In this document: positions 8,873 to 17,270 of the stretch, one piece after another | Layout: every line of letters begins with the position of its first letter | Numbering within the stretch: the stretch's first letter is position 1 | Source of the DNA: Pseudodesulfovibrio sp. | Lineage (GTDB): Bacteria; Desulfobacterota; Desulfovibrionia; Desulfovibrionales; Desulfovibrionaceae | Direction of reading: 5' to 3' | Assembly: GCA_016744135.1 (NCBI GenBank) | Contig: JADGEX010000001.1 | Location: 755,029 to 819,028 of the forward strand | DNA: 64,000 nt | Notes under the pieces: model-generated | The model's database searches: none | The model's input: the letters and a program-made list of their open reading frames with translations, nothing else | What the model was told of the DNA's origin: nothing | Position numbers and translations under genes: made by a program

Positions 8873-9823
8873 ATGAAGAAAAAACGTGTGCTCGTCACTG
8901 GTGGCTCTGGATTTCTCGGTTCGCATCTTTGCGAACGTCTGCTCGAAATGGGCCATGAAGTCCTCTGCCTAGACAACTTTTTTACAGGAAGTAAGGCCAA
9001 CATCCTGCACCTGATCGACAATCCTTATTTCGAGATCATCCGCCACGATGTAACTTTCCCTTTATATGTCGAAGTCGACGAGATATTCAATCTCGCCTGT
9101 CCGGCCTCTCCTATCCACTATCAATTCGACCCGGTACAGACCACCAAGACAAGTGTTCATGGTGCTATCAACATGCTTGGGCTGGCTAAAAGAATCAAAG
9201 CCAAGATTTTCCAAGCATCTACGAGTGAAGTTTACGGCGACCCACAAATACATCCACAACCGGAAAGCTATTGGGGCAACGTTAACCCTCACGGCATCCG
9301 TTCCTGCTATGACGAAGGTAAACGGTGTGCCGAAACACTTTTCTTCGATTACAACCGTCAACATAGCCTTCGCATCAAGGTTGGACGCATATTTAACACC
9401 TATGGCCCCCGCATGGCTATGAACGACGGACGAGTTGTTTCCAACTTTGTTGTTCAAGCCCTGCTCGATGAAGATATCACAGTGTATGGCAATGGCGGAC
9501 AAACCCGCAGTTTCTGCTATGTTGATGATCTGGTGAACGGCATCATTCGCTTCATGGAAGAAACTCCAGACGAGTTCACCGGCCCCATGAACTTGGGCAA
9601 CCCCGATGAATTCACTATTCTGGAATTGGCCGAAACAGTCATTGAAATGGCCGGATCAAAATCAAAAATCGTGTACAAGTCTCTCCCCGCAGACGACCCC
9701 ATGCAGCGCCGTCCTGACATCAGCCTTGCTAAAAATGCCATTAATTGGGAACCGAAAATCAAACTCAGAACCGGCTTAGTAAAGACCATAGAATATTTCG
9801 ACAACCATCTGAAGTCGTTATAA
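8873..9823 (+). CDS. UDP-glucuronate decarboxylase (UDP-xylose synthase), SDR family
   Basis: 316-residue extended short-chain dehydrogenase converting UDP-glucuronate to UDP-xylose. The N-terminal GGSGFLG binds [26 protein letters not shown] and [12 protein letters not shown] (catalytic Tyr and Lys) are the UXS-type signatures, followed by [10 protein letters not shown] and [16 protein letters not shown] 8873 ([11 protein letters not shown]) fits the family start; no convincing Shine-Dalgarno is visible, and the longer frame upstream has no family similarity. It lies next to glycosyltransferase genes, so the xylose is probably used in surface polysaccharide. The promoter must be in the 176-base gap shared with comB. 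Confidence 0.9.
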   Translation: MKKKRVLVTGGSGFLGSHLCERLLEMGHEVLCLDNFFTGSKANILHLIDNPYFEIIRHDVTFPLYVEVDEIFNLACPASPIHYQFDPVQTTKTSVHGAINMLGLAKRIKAKIFQASTSEVYGDPQIHPQPESYWGNVNPHGIRSCYDEGKRCAETLFFDYNRQHSLRIKVGRIFNTYGPRMAMNDGRVVSNFVVQALLDEDITVYGNGGQTRSFCYVDDLVNGIIRFMEETPDEFTGPMNLGNPDEFTILELAETVIEMAGSKSKIVYKSLPADDPMQRRPDISLAKNAINWEPKIKLRTGLVKTIEYFDNHLKSL

Positions 9824-9826
9824 GAA

Positions 9827-9868
9827 GAATCAAAAAGGCCGGGGCATATGCCCCGGCCTTTTTGATTC
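9827..9868. terminator. Bidirectional terminator between UDP-xylose synthase and GT4
   Basis: A 42-base perfect inverted repeat with a GC-rich core GGCCGGGGC flanked by A5 and T5, so a T-run follows the hairpin on both strands. It lies three bases past the plus-strand gene and 13 bases past the minus-strand gene and can serve both. Confidence 0.9.
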
Positions 9869-9881
9869 TCTCAATCTGCGT

Positions 9882-11015
9882 TTATTTCCCAACAAGACGA
9901 TTCTCAATCATCTCTATAAATGGCTCCAGCCCAGACACAACATCTTCGGGCCACTCCAATGGGCCAGGACGTTCTTCACCCGACACTTGCAAAACAAGCT
10001 CTGCCATGGCCGGAACATCCGCAGGGTCAGGAAATATCCACCTCTCCGGCAGAAAGTATGCACTCCCGTTCAAACGGCTGGATAACGACTTACATCCACA
10101 GGCCATGGCTTCAAGCACAGCATTCGAACAGGCATCATAAAATGTCGCCAAAATAAATATGTCAGCAGCTCGATAAAAAGCAGGCATATCATCCACACGG
10201 CCCAAAAAGCGAACTCTGTGCTCAACGCCAAACTCTTTTGCCTGACGTATATATTTATCAGGATTTCTACCTCCGGCTACGTGCAGGACAAAATTTTCGG
10301 GAAGCCGTGCCAACATAGCAACCAAATGACGAACTCCCTTGAGAGCAAAGTTGGTGGCAGCCGTGGCAATAACCACCTGATCATCCTTGATACCAAAGGC
10401 CGACCGCAATCGCAGCCGCTCTTGCTCTCCAAGCGGAGAGAACCGGGATAGATCCGGCCGATTATATACAATGTCGATGTCCGTCACGTTCAAATGAGGG
10501 TGTGCCTCAACAATCCAATCCCGTACAAGATGAGATACGGCGATTATACACGGTGTCCGCCGCATACGCACCTTGTCGAGGCAATGAATGGCCCAGTTCG
10601 CTGGTGAACATCTTCGACGCAACATCTTGAAGGATCGGGCAAAGCCTTTGGGCCACGCTTGCTTGGAAAGTTCCCAGAACTTGGACTGCGGCCCACCACC
10701 TATACGCAGAATATCCTGACGGACCGTCTTTCCCATCCCAAACACGAGATCGTAATCACCCTTTTTCAAAGCTTTCTCAGCGGCATACGCAAACCATAGC
10801 ACTTTGACGAATCGAAATACGCCGAATCGCCCCAACACAATAGGAGTAACCCCTTCCGGCGGTTCTCCATCACATCGTGCACATATAAAATCCACGTCAT
10901 GCCCACGTTTGGCCAAGGCCTCACTCAAACGCCAGGCAAAGGCCTCAGCCCCGCCATAACGGCTCAATTTGGGCATGGTTACGGCCAATCGTGCTTTTTT
11001 TGAAATATCTGTCAT
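9882..11015 (-). CDS. Glycosyltransferase family 4 (GT-B fold)
   Basis: 377 residues with the GT4 layout. The N-terminal acceptor domain opens with MPKLSRYGGAEAFAWRLSEAL; the C-terminal nucleotide-sugar domain includes VVIATAATNFALKGVRHL, VRFLGRVDDMPAFYRAADIFI and the SNAVLEAMACG segment containing the conserved EX7E-type region. Overall style is that of LPS-core enzymes such as WaaG, but the sugar and acceptor cannot be read from sequence. Start ATG 11015 (MTDISKK) follows the family N-terminus; the longer frame overlaps the divergent gene. Converges on the UDP-xylose synthase gene. Confidence 0.85.
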   Translation of the reverse strand: MTDISKKARLAVTMPKLSRYGGAEAFAWRLSEALAKRGHDVDFICARCDGEPPEGVTPIVLGRFGVFRFVKVLWFAYAAEKALKKGDYDLVFGMGKTVRQDILRIGGGPQSKFWELSKQAWPKGFARSFKMLRRRCSPANWAIHCLDKVRMRRTPCIIAVSHLVRDWIVEAHPHLNVTDIDIVYNRPDLSRFSPLGEQERLRLRSAFGIKDDQVVIATAATNFALKGVRHLVAMLARLPENFVLHVAGGRNPDKYIRQAKEFGVEHRVRFLGRVDDMPAFYRAADIFILATFYDACSNAVLEAMACGCKSLSSRLNGSAYFLPERWIFPDPADVPAMAELVLQVSGEERPGPLEWPEDVVSGLEPFIEMIENRLVGK

Positions 11016-11111
11016 AATTTTTTTTGTCCGATTTTCGCCGGTTTGACAACCGGCACGATTGCCCCGTGGGACAAAGCAGGCTATAAATTCAAAAAACACA
11101 ACGGGAGCATC

Positions 11112-11708
11112 ATGTTTTTTTCCACTTTACCCATTGATCTCAATCTGTTTCTTCTCATCAACCAGCATTGGCGACTGAATATTCTTGACATAATCATGCC
11201 AATTCTTTCTTCCATGCCGGTGCTGCTGACTGCTTTAGGAATCTCGCTTGCCTGGGCCATTTTCAAAGGCGGCAGGAAACAGATCATATATTTTCTCATT
11301 CTATTCGCAGGAATGGGGCTTGCTGACTTCTCAACAAAAATTATCAAAGATGAAGTCGGCAGAGTCCGTCCTCTCAATGCCGTAGCAGAGACCTTTTTTG
11401 TCGAAGACGGAAGATGGCAGACCCGGCCATCCGACTTTGTCCAGACCAAGGAACACGGCACCTCATATGCGTCAGCCCATTGTGCCAACACCATGAGCCT
11501 TGCTTTGCTCTCCATACTTCTGTGGCCTGCACTCAAAAAATGGCCATTGTTTCTCCCGCTCGCAGTAGGATATTCCCGCGTCTATCTCGGTAAACATTAC
11601 CCCACTGACGTTCTGGCAGGATGGCTTACAGGTGTCGTCGTTGCCGGGGTTATCTGGCTTCTTTGGAAAGAGCTGGAGCGGCGGTACATGCCGCCCGATC
11701 CGATCTAA
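11112..11708 (+). CDS. PAP2-family membrane phosphatase
   Basis: 198-residue integral membrane protein of the type 2 phosphatidic acid phosphatase family, acting on lipid phosphates or polyprenyl pyrophosphates at the membrane. The three catalytic motifs are present: KDEVGRVRP (KX6RP), YASAHCANT in place of PSGH, and SRVYLGKHYPTDVLAG (SRX5HX3D). About five helices surround them. Start ATG 11112 has GGGAG seven bases upstream. The stop overlaps the convergent TVP38 gene stop (shared CTAA). In this glycan/lipid neighbourhood undecaprenyl-pyrophosphate recycling is plausible. Confidence 0.87.
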   Translation: MFFSTLPIDLNLFLLINQHWRLNILDIIMPILSSMPVLLTALGISLAWAIFKGGRKQIIYFLILFAGMGLADFSTKIIKDEVGRVRPLNAVAETFFVEDGRWQTRPSDFVQTKEHGTSYASAHCANTMSLALLSILLWPALKKWPLFLPLAVGYSRVYLGKHYPTDVLAGWLTGVVVAGVIWLLWKELERRYMPPDPI

Positions 11709-12421
11709 TCTTCCGACTCGACCAAAGACTTCGCCTCTTTTCTGTACCGGTTGTAGACACGAATTCCCAACCACCCGGACACAGCGAAAAGTACAACACT
11801 CATCCCCACAGACAACGCCACGCCCATGGTGGACTCTCTGTTCATGCCCGATCCGAACAGGGCAAAGATGAAATTCTGCGGGATATATCCCAATGTAGAA
11901 CCAAGGATAAACGGCATCAGGGGAATGGAGCTGACCCCGGCTGCAAGATTGGTGATCAAATTGCTGCCCAAAGGAAATAGTCGAATTGCCAGCGCGGTAT
12001 TGAACGGCTCATGTTGCAAAAAGCTGTTCACTTTGCCTATCCGATGCCCCAATTTGCGCTGCACCAACTCCCGGCCTCCCATACGAGCATAAAGAGCCGC
12101 AATAGCACACCCCAACCCGGAGCCGACTGTGGCAAGCAGTGTTCCACTGAAGGCTCCGAAGGCAAAACCACCGAGAAAACCGACAAGCTGTCGAGGCAGT
12201 CCCACAGCCGTAAAAGCCGCACCGACTCCTAAAAAAATGACTATGGAAAGTGGTCCATTGCCGAGCACATGATCATTGAACCATTGCGTATTTGAAAGCA
12301 TATCACCCAGACCAACGGCCCGAGAAAGATACACGGCCAGTCCGAGCCCAGCCAACATCACCAGTCCCTTTGCCAGAGACTTCATGCTTTTCATTGTAGA
12401 ATTACTATTTTCTTTGGTCAT
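11705..12421 (-). CDS. TVP38/TMEM64 (DedA-like/VTT) family membrane protein
   Basis: 238-residue membrane protein. The central domain has the family pattern GVGAAFTAVGLPRQLVGFLGGFAFGAFSGTLLATVGSGLGCAIAALYARMGGRELV, followed by FNTALAIRLFPLGSNLITNLAAGVSSIPLMPFILGSTLGYIPQNFIFALFGSG. Related proteins act as lipid scramblases or undecaprenyl-phosphate translocases, but the role here is unproven. Start ATG 12421 overlaps the preceding gene by 17 bases. Last gene of a GT2-LABN-TVP38 operon. Confidence 0.85.
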   Translation of the reverse strand: MTKENSNSTMKSMKSLAKGLVMLAGLGLAVYLSRAVGLGDMLSNTQWFNDHVLGNGPLSIVIFLGVGAAFTAVGLPRQLVGFLGGFAFGAFSGTLLATVGSGLGCAIAALYARMGGRELVQRKLGHRIGKVNSFLQHEPFNTALAIRLFPLGSNLITNLAAGVSSIPLMPFILGSTLGYIPQNFIFALFGSGMNRESTMGVALSVGMSVVLFAVSGWLGIRVYNRYRKEAKSLVESED

Positions 12422-12668
12422 CGCCTTGCCGTTGTAGCAAATGATAAATAGCCAGCAAACAAAGCTGACCGAGACAGAACAACGGATCACGCTGCACTAT
12501 TCCATAAACGAACCCAGCCATACAGGATGCCACAAGCATTCCCGCGACTGAACGCGCCAAGGGTTGTACTCCTTTCCGCCACATCCGTAAAATAACGATT
12601 CGGACGAAAAAAGCCCCCTGCACAAAAACAACGAGGGCCAAGAGCCACCAATAGGCGGGCAGTTGCAT
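12405..12668 (-). CDS. LABN-domain small membrane protein (lipid-A-disaccharide synthase N-terminal-like)
   Basis: 87 residues with two or three hydrophobic helices. FVQGAFFVRIVILRMW near the N-terminus and YGIVQRDPLFCLGQL near the C-terminus match the pattern of the LABN domain, which often stands alone next to dolichol-phosphate-mannose-synthase-like GT2 genes. Three bases separate it from the GT2 gene and it overlaps the TVP38 gene, so the three are co-translated. Likely helps transfer or flip a lipid-linked sugar, by analogy with undecaprenyl-phosphate-sugar systems. Confidence 0.7.
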   Translation of the reverse strand: MQLPAYWWLLALVVFVQGAFFVRIVILRMWRKGVQPLARSVAGMLVASCMAGFVYGIVQRDPLFCLGQLCLLAIYHLLQRQGDDQRK

Positions 12669-12671
12669 AGG

Positions 12672-13394
12672 CTACTTCTTCTCTTTCACCGTGAATTCGA
12701 TATGCCGATTGATAAGCCACTTGACGCCGATCAAATCGTAAATTCCAGCCATAGCACGGTCCAAAGTACCATACTTTGACACCCCTGTAGCCCGTTCTCT
12801 ATGGTTCACTTTCACTTCCCGAATACGAACTCCCTGCATCTTCATAAGAATAGGGAAATACCGGTGCATATTTTTAAATCGAGGAAGTTTACGAAGAAAA
12901 TCCGAACGCATCACCTTAAGGGAACATCCAGTGTCATGCACGCCATCATCCATGATTCCATCGCGGATAGTATTAGCGATCTTCGAAGAGATACGCTTGA
13001 TAAATGTATCCTTTCGCTTGGCGCGCCAACCAATGACCATTTCACATCCATCACCAAACGCGGCCAACATATCTGGAATATCCGCAGGGTCATTTTGCAG
13101 ATCGGCATCCATGGTGACAACGATATCAGACTGCACTGCATCGAATCCGGCACAAAAGGCCGCCGACTGTCCACGGTTCTCAGCAAAGGCAACAAACCGG
13201 ACTTCATCGAAATCGTCGGCCATTTTCTTTATAATAGAAAGACTGTTGTCGGTGCTGCAATCATCCACGAACACAGCCTCCCAAGGCCGTCCGGTGGCAT
13301 CCGCTGCCGCCCGAATCTCCGCAAACAAAGATTGCAAGTTGTCCTGTTCATTAAAAACCGGCAGGACTACCGAAAATTTTTCTGTATTGTTCAT
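12672..13394 (-). CDS. Glycosyltransferase family 2, dolichyl-phosphate-mannose-synthase type
   Basis: 240-residue soluble GT-A enzyme. FSVVLPVFNEQDNL opens the nucleotide-sugar domain, VFVDDCSTDNS follows, and MDADLQNDP is the metal-binding DXD region; CSLKVMRSDFL and VNHRERATGVSKYG are typical of polyprenyl-phosphate glycosyltransferases. The C-terminal membrane helices of longer ArnC-type enzymes are absent. Start ATG 13394 (MNNTEKFS) matches the family; no clear Shine-Dalgarno is seen. With the LABN and TVP38 genes it suggests a lipid-carrier sugar pathway. Confidence 0.88.
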   Translation of the reverse strand: MNNTEKFSVVLPVFNEQDNLQSLFAEIRAAADATGRPWEAVFVDDCSTDNSLSIIKKMADDFDEVRFVAFAENRGQSAAFCAGFDAVQSDIVVTMDADLQNDPADIPDMLAAFGDGCEMVIGWRAKRKDTFIKRISSKIANTIRDGIMDDGVHDTGCSLKVMRSDFLRKLPRFKNMHRYFPILMKMQGVRIREVKVNHRERATGVSKYGTLDRAMAGIYDLIGVKWLINRHIEFTVKEKK

Positions 13395-13511
13395 AGGGTG
13401 ATGATGTACGGAATTCGAAGCCGGTTGTAAACTTTTTGCTGGCCATTTCACCATCAACCACGAGCTTTTCTCAACTTTCCGGTTTTTTTTCGAATAATGA
13501 AGAAATAGATG

Positions 13512-13540
13512 TTGACAAAAAGACACCATCCACCTAGAAC
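13512..13540 (+). promoter_or_regulatory. Sigma70-type promoter of the initiator tRNA
   Basis: TTGACA (13512-13517), a 17-base spacer and TAGAAC (13535-13540), placing a start about 8 bases downstream, just before the tRNA. Confidence 0.75.
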
Positions 13541-13555
13541 CTCTTTCTCACGTGT

Positions 13556-13632
<77 letters not shown>

Positions 13633-13642
13633 CAGAAAATCA

Positions 13643-13683
13643 AACGGTTACATCTTAATGGATGTGACCGTTTTTTCTTTTTG
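13643..13683 (+). terminator. Terminator of tRNA-fMet
   Basis: A 12-bp stem (13643-13654 with 13661-13672, one wobble), six-base loop, then TTTTTTCTTTTTG. It lies ten bases after the tRNA CCA end. Confidence 0.85.
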
Positions 13684-13781
13684 TGACAAACGCAAACAAG
13701 GGCAGGCCCAAGCACTCACCCTCTCATTAGCAACATTTCATGTCATGAAAACAATACTTATAAAAGAAGAGGCGCAATGCG

Positions 13782-14804
13782 CTATTTTTGAACTGTCTGC
13801 AAAAAACGGACGAGCGTTCGGCAAATGACTTGATCGTACTTCCGCTCGTTAGTGACAAGCTCGGCAGCAGCGTTAATCGGCGGAATACAGGTGCGGTAGG
13901 CACAATCCGTAATCATGGCGCAATATGAGTCAGCCACGGCGGCAATGCGCCCCAACTGGCCAATACTCTCGCCCTTCAATTTATTGGGATAACCGGTGCC
14001 ATTAAGCCGTTCATGATGTTGAATAACTGGTTCGACAATTTCCTGCCGCGCCAAATTCAACTTTGTCAAAAGCTCCACCCCGGCATTAGGGTGTTCTCGC
14101 ATGGTTCGCCTTTCGGATGTAGTAAGTTGCTGAGGCTTACCGAGCATCAACGGAGAAAGTCGCGACATGCCTATGTCATACAACAAAAAACCCAACGCGA
14201 CTGTTTCCAACAGTTCAAGCGAAATCTCACCCTTATTCAATTCAACATATATGGCCAAAGCAATGATCGATGCGTTGATACGCCGTCTTTCAACGGAAAG
14301 GTCTGCATGCACATCCTTGACTAGTCGGGCAATTCTTTGCGGATCCTGAATCAGATAAACACAAAGAGATCCTACGGCTCGCTGCAAATCTTCAAGATGC
14401 CCCCCCAAATGATGAGCATAAAGCGCTCCCTGCCGACGATTCAATTCATTAATAAAAAGCCCGGCTTTCTCTTCCCATGTCAAATTCGGATCTTCAAGTG
14501 CAGTATCAAGATTACAGGCCACGCATTCAGTATATTGTTCAATTTGATTACGAGAAAAAAACAATAAGCCTTTTTCACTCAAATCACGGACCTTGATCCG
14601 CAAATGCCGATCAAGACCTCGCCCAGCAACATACACAGGCGACAAAACCCGAATATCCTCCTTCCAATGGAAAAGATTCACCGGATACTGTTGCCGAGGA
14701 AAACAATCTAAAATATTGGGATCTATCTGATTGTAATCTTCTGTACTTATACCGTCTGAACAATCAATTTCTTTGACGCCCAGCATATTTTCCTTAATAG
14801 CCAT
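13782..14804 (-). CDS. HD-GYP-like protein with degenerate metal site
   Basis: 340 residues. The N-terminal half (about 1-150) is an uncharacterised sensory region. The C-terminal half follows the HD-GYP phosphodiesterase pattern: HPNAGVELL, then HHERLNGTGYP with an intact GYP motif, then a VADSYCAMITD segment. However, the HD motif itself reads LLYDIGM instead of LLHDIGK, so the metal-binding His is Tyr and the Lys is Met; the RPYR motif is also lost. Catalysis of c-di-GMP hydrolysis is therefore doubtful; a binding or scaffold role is possible. Start ATG 14804 has GAGG upstream. Monocistronic as far as can be seen. Confidence 0.82.
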   Translation of the reverse strand: MAIKENMLGVKEIDCSDGISTEDYNQIDPNILDCFPRQQYPVNLFHWKEDIRVLSPVYVAGRGLDRHLRIKVRDLSEKGLLFFSRNQIEQYTECVACNLDTALEDPNLTWEEKAGLFINELNRRQGALYAHHLGGHLEDLQRAVGSLCVYLIQDPQRIARLVKDVHADLSVERRRINASIIALAIYVELNKGEISLELLETVALGFLLYDIGMSRLSPLMLGKPQQLTTSERRTMREHPNAGVELLTKLNLARQEIVEPVIQHHERLNGTGYPNKLKGESIGQLGRIAAVADSYCAMITDCAYRTCIPPINAAAELVTNERKYDQVICRTLVRFLQTVQK

Positions 14805-15042
14805 AACCTCGCCGAATCCGGGGACATCTCTCCGGGCTCAAATTCATAGAAGAACAAACAAATAATCACCGATAAAGCGTGTTTAAAACACTTAGCATCA
14901 ACTCCCTAAGACCGACCCAGACATATTGTCAAGCACACTCCTAGGGGAAAAACGAAAAATCAATACACTACAACTTGATATGTTGCCAAAAAAATCAATA
15001 CGCTGAGATATAAACACAGTATTATCATTAAATCCCATACGA

Positions 15043-15074
15043 CAAAAAAAAGGTCCAGCCTTTCGACTGAACCT
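15043..15074 (-). terminator. Intrinsic terminator downstream of the adhesin-like gene
   Basis: A 10-bp stem with two wobbles (15051-15060 with 15065-15074) closed by a four-base GAAA loop on the minus strand and followed by seven T. It lies 25 bases past the stop at 15100. Confidence 0.85.
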
Positions 15075-15099
15075 AAGATTTTATATACTGAACGAAAAA

Positions 15100-15723
15100 C
15101 TATACGTATTCGGGTGAATCTATAATGAGTTGGATAGTATCACTGACCGAGTCATACCCGTCAGCAAAAGATCCCATCGGCATTTCATGTGCGACCGAAA
15201 TCGAAGTTGCCCCCAAAAGACTGACCGCAACGAATTCACTCCCCACATCGCCCTGACTGTCACCTAAGAAAAGATCATCAGGAGTCAAAATATCGAGCGA
15301 GGACGAAGAATCTCCGGCTTCTGGCACCATGAGCGGCTCGAGCCACTCACTAGGTGAAATGGTATCGCCATAGTCATCGCCTGTCGCAGAATTATCCATA
15401 TTGCCACCAGCAGCCGTCTCAATAGATTGATCTGCATCATTAAAGGCAAAAAGATAAATATCGCCAGGAACTTCTTCACCACCCTTCAATTCAAATGAAG
15501 GAAGTGCATTTTCTTGAGCTAGAGCCAGATAGTCCTTGATAACAACAGAACCACCTCCCTCCCCAGTAAAGACAAGGTCATTACCGTTGCAGGAAAAAAC
15601 AACTTCGGAAACGAAGAATGTAAATTTAACAGGTACATCAGAAGAAATCTGATACTCGACGACCTCTCCCGCTTTAGGTAGAGATACTTCGAGATTTGAT
15701 GTGGAACTGATCTTGTCCGCCAT
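15100..15723 (-). CDS. Acidic protein resembling the N-terminal module of type I-secreted adhesins
   Basis: 207 residues, strongly acidic, no signal peptide. Start ATG 15723 has a strong AGGAGG eight bases upstream. Residues 1-100 read like the N-terminal retention-type module of large RTX adhesins: Lys/Pro start, a FTFFVSEVVFSCNGNDLVFTGEGGGSVVIKDYLAL strand pattern, then LPSFELKGGEEVPGDIYLFAF. The rest is Asp/Ser/Gly-rich low-complexity sequence ending in a hydrophobic segment. There are no RTX repeats and no adhesin body, so it is either a stand-alone module or a remnant. No secretion genes are adjacent. Function unknown; the family link is by pattern only. Confidence 0.6.
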   Translation of the reverse strand: MADKISSTSNLEVSLPKAGEVVEYQISSDVPVKFTFFVSEVVFSCNGNDLVFTGEGGGSVVIKDYLALAQENALPSFELKGGEEVPGDIYLFAFNDADQSIETAAGGNMDNSATGDDYGDTISPSEWLEPLMVPEAGDSSSSLDILTPDDLFLGDSQGDVGSEFVAVSLLGATSISVAHEMPMGSFADGYDSVSDTIQLIIDSPEYV

Positions 15724-16145
15724 AAGATCCTCCTGGAGCATTTATAGAAAAAGTCTAAAAATAATCATTCCATAGTGCTTTCTTGAAAGTAGCCGAAATC
15801 AACAGTTTTCGTCAACTCAAAAAAACTTTATAATCCAAACGGTTACGATGTGGACAATTCAACAGCCATAAAAAGCACCACAACCAGACCCTTATGGGTA
15901 ATAATTTTCGGCTAAACGCTTTTATGACGATTAATAAAAATTTTCCACAGCATCCTGTTTATAAGAAGAAACGCGCCACGCATACCCCCCAGCCGTATTC
16001 ACCGACATAAAACTGACAATTATTTGATTTTCATGCAAAAATAAAACCAAATAAATTTATAAAAAAACATATTCGCATTTGCCTTTGTTCCTGTTGAAAC
16101 ATATTATACCAACATTTCTTCAACCATTGTCGGACGTTCATAATC
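15724..16145. other. 422-base AT-rich divergent intergenic region
   Basis: No supported gene is present. It holds the Shine-Dalgarno of the minus-strand adhesin-like gene and, near its right end, a likely promoter for the plus-strand FKBP fusion. The middle is AT-rich with no clear hairpin or repeat. Confidence 0.6.
16079..16107 (+). promoter_or_regulatory. Possible sigma70 promoter for the FKBP/methyltransferase-like gene
   Basis: TTGCCT (16079-16084), 17-base spacer and TATTAT (16102-16107), about 38 bases before the ATG. The -10 matches five of six consensus bases, the -35 four of six. Confidence 0.45.
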
Positions 16146-17216
16146 ATGATCACATTCAAAGATACAACCATTGGCGCTCTAGAATTTTCTGTCCGGTGGG
16201 AACAAAACAACATTCAGCACGAAGAATGGTTCCTTGGCCGGAAATTTAATCCGGTCAATGACATTTTCCCTCGCGGTATGCGTGAAGCTCTGGAAGGGAA
16301 AAGGGTTGGTGACTCGGTAGCAATCACCTACGAGCCACGTATGTGTATTCCCCGACACAAGGAAAGCATGGTTCAAACTTTCGATTTGGACCGCTTGCGA
16401 CCCAAAACGGTACAAGGTGATCCCATTATTCCTCGTGAAGGAAGATTCTACCCACAGGGACATGTAAATGGTCTGCTAGATATTTATCCAGACACTCTCA
16501 CACCTTTTCGCCTGACGGAAATGGATGAAGACACTTTTACAGCAGACCGCAATCATCCTCTGGCCAATATCCCTGTCACTATCACCGCCACTATTCAATA
16601 TATGGAAAAACGCGGGACAGGCACATATGGCTCCCTTACCCACTGGCGCGAAAAGACATGCGACTGGGGCCCAGGTATGCAGGCAACGCATGGCGACGAT
16701 CCCACGGACTTCTTCCATCCTACGTTCTTTGATCGAAAAACCACAGAAGACACCCCCTTCACCCCACCGCCTGTGGATGACACAGCCAAAAAAAATCTTG
16801 ATAAAGCATATGATCGATTCATTAAACCGGATATGCGCGTCCTTGATTTCTCCATGGGAACAAAACGCCCCCAAGGGAAATTCGATGCAGCGGTATGTAC
16901 TTTCTCCGTCGAATACATGCACAGACCTGTGGATACAATCCGGTACGTCAGCCACTTTTTGGAACCCGGTGCCCCCATTGTCATAGGATTCTCAAACACA
17001 TTCGACGAATCCAACGTCATTCAAGGCTGGAAAGAAATGCATGAATTCGAACGCATGGGGCTGGTGCTGGAGTATCTACGCTTCACCAAACTCAACAACG
17101 AAGCGGGAACCCTCTCCTTCCGTAACGATTGGCGACATGAGGATGACCCGCTGTTCAGAGAAACCAAAGGTATCAGCGATCCAATCTATGTCGTCTACGG
17201 ACACAAGGCGAAATAA
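16146..17216 (+). CDS. SlyD-like FKBP domain fused to a truncated class I methyltransferase domain
   Basis: 356 residues. The N-terminal ~155 residues resemble SlyD-type FKBP prolyl isomerases: FPRGMREALEGKRVGDSVAITYEP, a flap-like insertion, then TFTADRNHPLANIPVTITATI, where SlyD has NHPLAG. The C-terminal part resembles the tail of a type 11 methyltransferase (KFDAAVCTFSVEYMHRPVDTIRYVSHFLEPGAPIVIGFSNTF, then MHEFERMGLVLEYLR). Between RVLDFSMG and KFDAAVC only five residues remain; the stretch of roughly 40 residues that normally carries the rest of the SAM site is absent, so methylation is unlikely. No clear ribosome site. Monocistronic, ends in a terminator. Confidence 0.7.
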   Translation: MITFKDTTIGALEFSVRWEQNNIQHEEWFLGRKFNPVNDIFPRGMREALEGKRVGDSVAITYEPRMCIPRHKESMVQTFDLDRLRPKTVQGDPIIPREGRFYPQGHVNGLLDIYPDTLTPFRLTEMDEDTFTADRNHPLANIPVTITATIQYMEKRGTGTYGSLTHWREKTCDWGPGMQATHGDDPTDFFHPTFFDRKTTEDTPFTPPPVDDTAKKNLDKAYDRFIKPDMRVLDFSMGTKRPQGKFDAAVCTFSVEYMHRPVDTIRYVSHFLEPGAPIVIGFSNTFDESNVIQGWKEMHEFERMGLVLEYLRFTKLNNEAGTLSFRNDWRHEDDPLFRETKGISDPIYVVYGHKAK

Positions 17217-17252
17217 AGAAAGCCCCGGAAAAAAATCCTCCGGGGCTTTCTT
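17216..17252. terminator. Bidirectional terminator between the FKBP fusion and thiC
   Basis: 13-bp perfect stem (17216-17228 with 17240-17252) with GCCCCGG core, flanked by AAGAAA and TTTCTT. It begins at the stop codon of the plus-strand gene and lies 19 bases past thiC. Confidence 0.8.
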
Positions 17253-17270
17253 ATCTTCTATAAACCAAGC

